Positions 63,367 through 64,000 of a stretch of DNA of 64,000 nucleotides are shown here, piece after piece. This stretch comes from Pseudomonas sp. R4-35-07 (GTDB taxonomy: Bacteria; Pseudomonadota; Gammaproteobacteria; Pseudomonadales; Pseudomonadaceae): NCBI RefSeq assembly GCF_003852235.1, contig NZ_CP027732.1, forward strand, positions 2,666,001 to 2,730,000, written 5' to 3'. Positions within the stretch are counted from its first letter, which is position 1, and each line of letters opens with the position of its first letter. The notes under the pieces were generated by a model, which saw only the letters and a list, made by a program, of their open reading frames with translations, had not been told where the DNA came from and made no database searches. The translations under genes and the position numbers were made by a program.

Positions 63367-64000
63367 ATGGCTGTCGAGTGGGTTGTCGCTGCAGGTGTAG
63401 TGATAGGCGCGAGCGCTGTGTTGTGGGCTTTCAGCGCCTGGATGACACGGCGTATTGAAACCGCCGTTTCGATCAACGGGCGCGTCGTCGAGGTGGATGG
63501 CGAGCGCTTTCATTATGTAGACGAAGGCCAAGGCCCAGCGCTGGTGATGATCCACGGGCTGATGGGCAGCAGTCGCAACCTGACTTACGCGTTATCCGGT
63601 CAGTTACGTGGGCAGTTCCGCGTCATCAGCGTCGATCGCCCAGGGTCGGGCTACTCCAGTCGGCACAACCACACGGCGGCAGACCTGCCGGCCCAGGCGC
63701 GCCAAATGGCCGCTTTTATCAAAACCCTCGAGCTGGATCAGCCGCTGGTGCTTGGGCATTCCCTGGGCGGTGCGGTCGCCCTGGCATTGGCCCTTGACCA
63801 TCCGCATGCGGTATCCGGCTTGATCCTGGTGGCGCCCTTGACCCATCCCCAGCGCATGCTGCCATTGGTGTTCCTGTCCTTGGCGGTGCGCCCCGCCTGG
63901 CTGCGACGCTGGGTGTCGCGCACCTTGACCCTGCCCATTGGCCTGTTGACCAAGGGCGCGGTGGTCAAGGGCGTATTCGCCCCCGATGCCGCCCCGCCAG
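63367..64000 (+). CDS. Alpha/beta hydrolase with N-terminal membrane anchor (partial, cut by window edge)
   Basis: An open frame runs off the right edge, giving about 211 residues. It starts with a single hydrophobic anchor (VVAAGVVIGASAVLWAF) followed by an alpha/beta-hydrolase core: the oxyanion strand MIHGLMGSS, VDRPGSGYS and the nucleophile elbow GHSLGG (Ser). The acid and histidine lie beyond the window. AGAGGAC precedes ATG 63367; longer starts at 63253 and 63277 are in frame. It is divergent from the Baeyer-Villiger gene and could cleave the esters formed by it, which is speculative. Confidence 0.8.
   Translation, partial: MAVEWVVAAGVVIGASAVLWAFSAWMTRRIETAVSINGRVVEVDGERFHYVDEGQGPALVMIHGLMGSSRNLTYALSGQLRGQFRVISVDRPGSGYSSRHNHTAADLPAQARQMAAFIKTLELDQPLVLGHSLGGAVALALALDHPHAVSGLILVAPLTHPQRMLPLVFLSLAVRPAWLRRWVSRTLTLPIGLLTKGAVVKGVFAPDAAPP

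Overview
The window reads as chromosome of a fluorescent Pseudomonas (P. fluorescens group). It is GC-rich with Pseudomonas-like codon use, carries many copies of Pseudomonas REP palindromes (core GTGGGAGGGGGCTTGC), holds an H2-type T6SS locus in the P. aeruginosa HSI-II gene order, and has an RpoN-dependent 3-hydroxybutyrate operon. I saw no rRNA, tRNA, IS element, prophage or CRISPR array. Protein families were recognised by eye from translated sequence; no database search was run.

Layout. (1) 1-9482: the 3' end of an unidentified gene, then a leftward operon for a four-carbon polyol or ketose: a ribose-type ABC importer, an SDR dehydrogenase, a zinc dehydrogenase resembling erythritol/L-threitol dehydrogenase, and split DhaK/DhaL kinase subunits. 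An RpiB-type isomerase and a SorC/EryD-like regulator are divergent from it. (2) 9483-12267: a TerC-CBS-CorC membrane protein, a convergent thioredoxin-like gene overlapping its 3' end, and a small secreted protein. (3) 12268-19203: a polar-type ABC importer, RidA, an IclR regulator, a PLP lyase of the DSD1/D-threonine-aldolase fold and a KDG-kinase-like sugar kinase. Together these suggest an amino-sugar acid being turned into 2-keto-3-deoxygluconate. (4) 19220-22076: a parvulin and an orphan hybrid histidine kinase. (5) 22218-28190: acetoacetyl-CoA synthetase, 3-hydroxybutyrate dehydrogenase, a GntP-family permease and a sigma54 activator, with a recognisable -24/-12 promoter and two identical-plan dyads as candidate activator sites. 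(6) 28258-33779: a YejABEF-type peptide importer. (7) 33909-35728: a second parvulin, a DUF1543 protein and an aldo-keto reductase. (8) 35778-56117: T6SS cluster, with hcp divergent from tssA-B-C-E-F-G-clpV-sfa-orfX-fha-tssJ-K-L-M-pppA-stk. (9) 56126-59132: two small genes and a PTS EIIC-EAL fusion. (10) 59133-59815: a gene-free, structured repeat island. (11) 59816-64000: a diiron-type hydrolase, an SDR, a Baeyer-Villiger monooxygenase and the start of an alpha/beta hydrolase.

The strongest leads are the EIIC-EAL fusion (a probable sugar-responsive c-di-GMP phosphodiesterase), the 3-hydroxybutyrate control region with paired GTCTC-N6-GAGAC dyads around a REP doublet, the duplicated motif between hcp and tssA, the lysine-less Walker A of TssM, and the three-way-junction repeat at 59261-59352.
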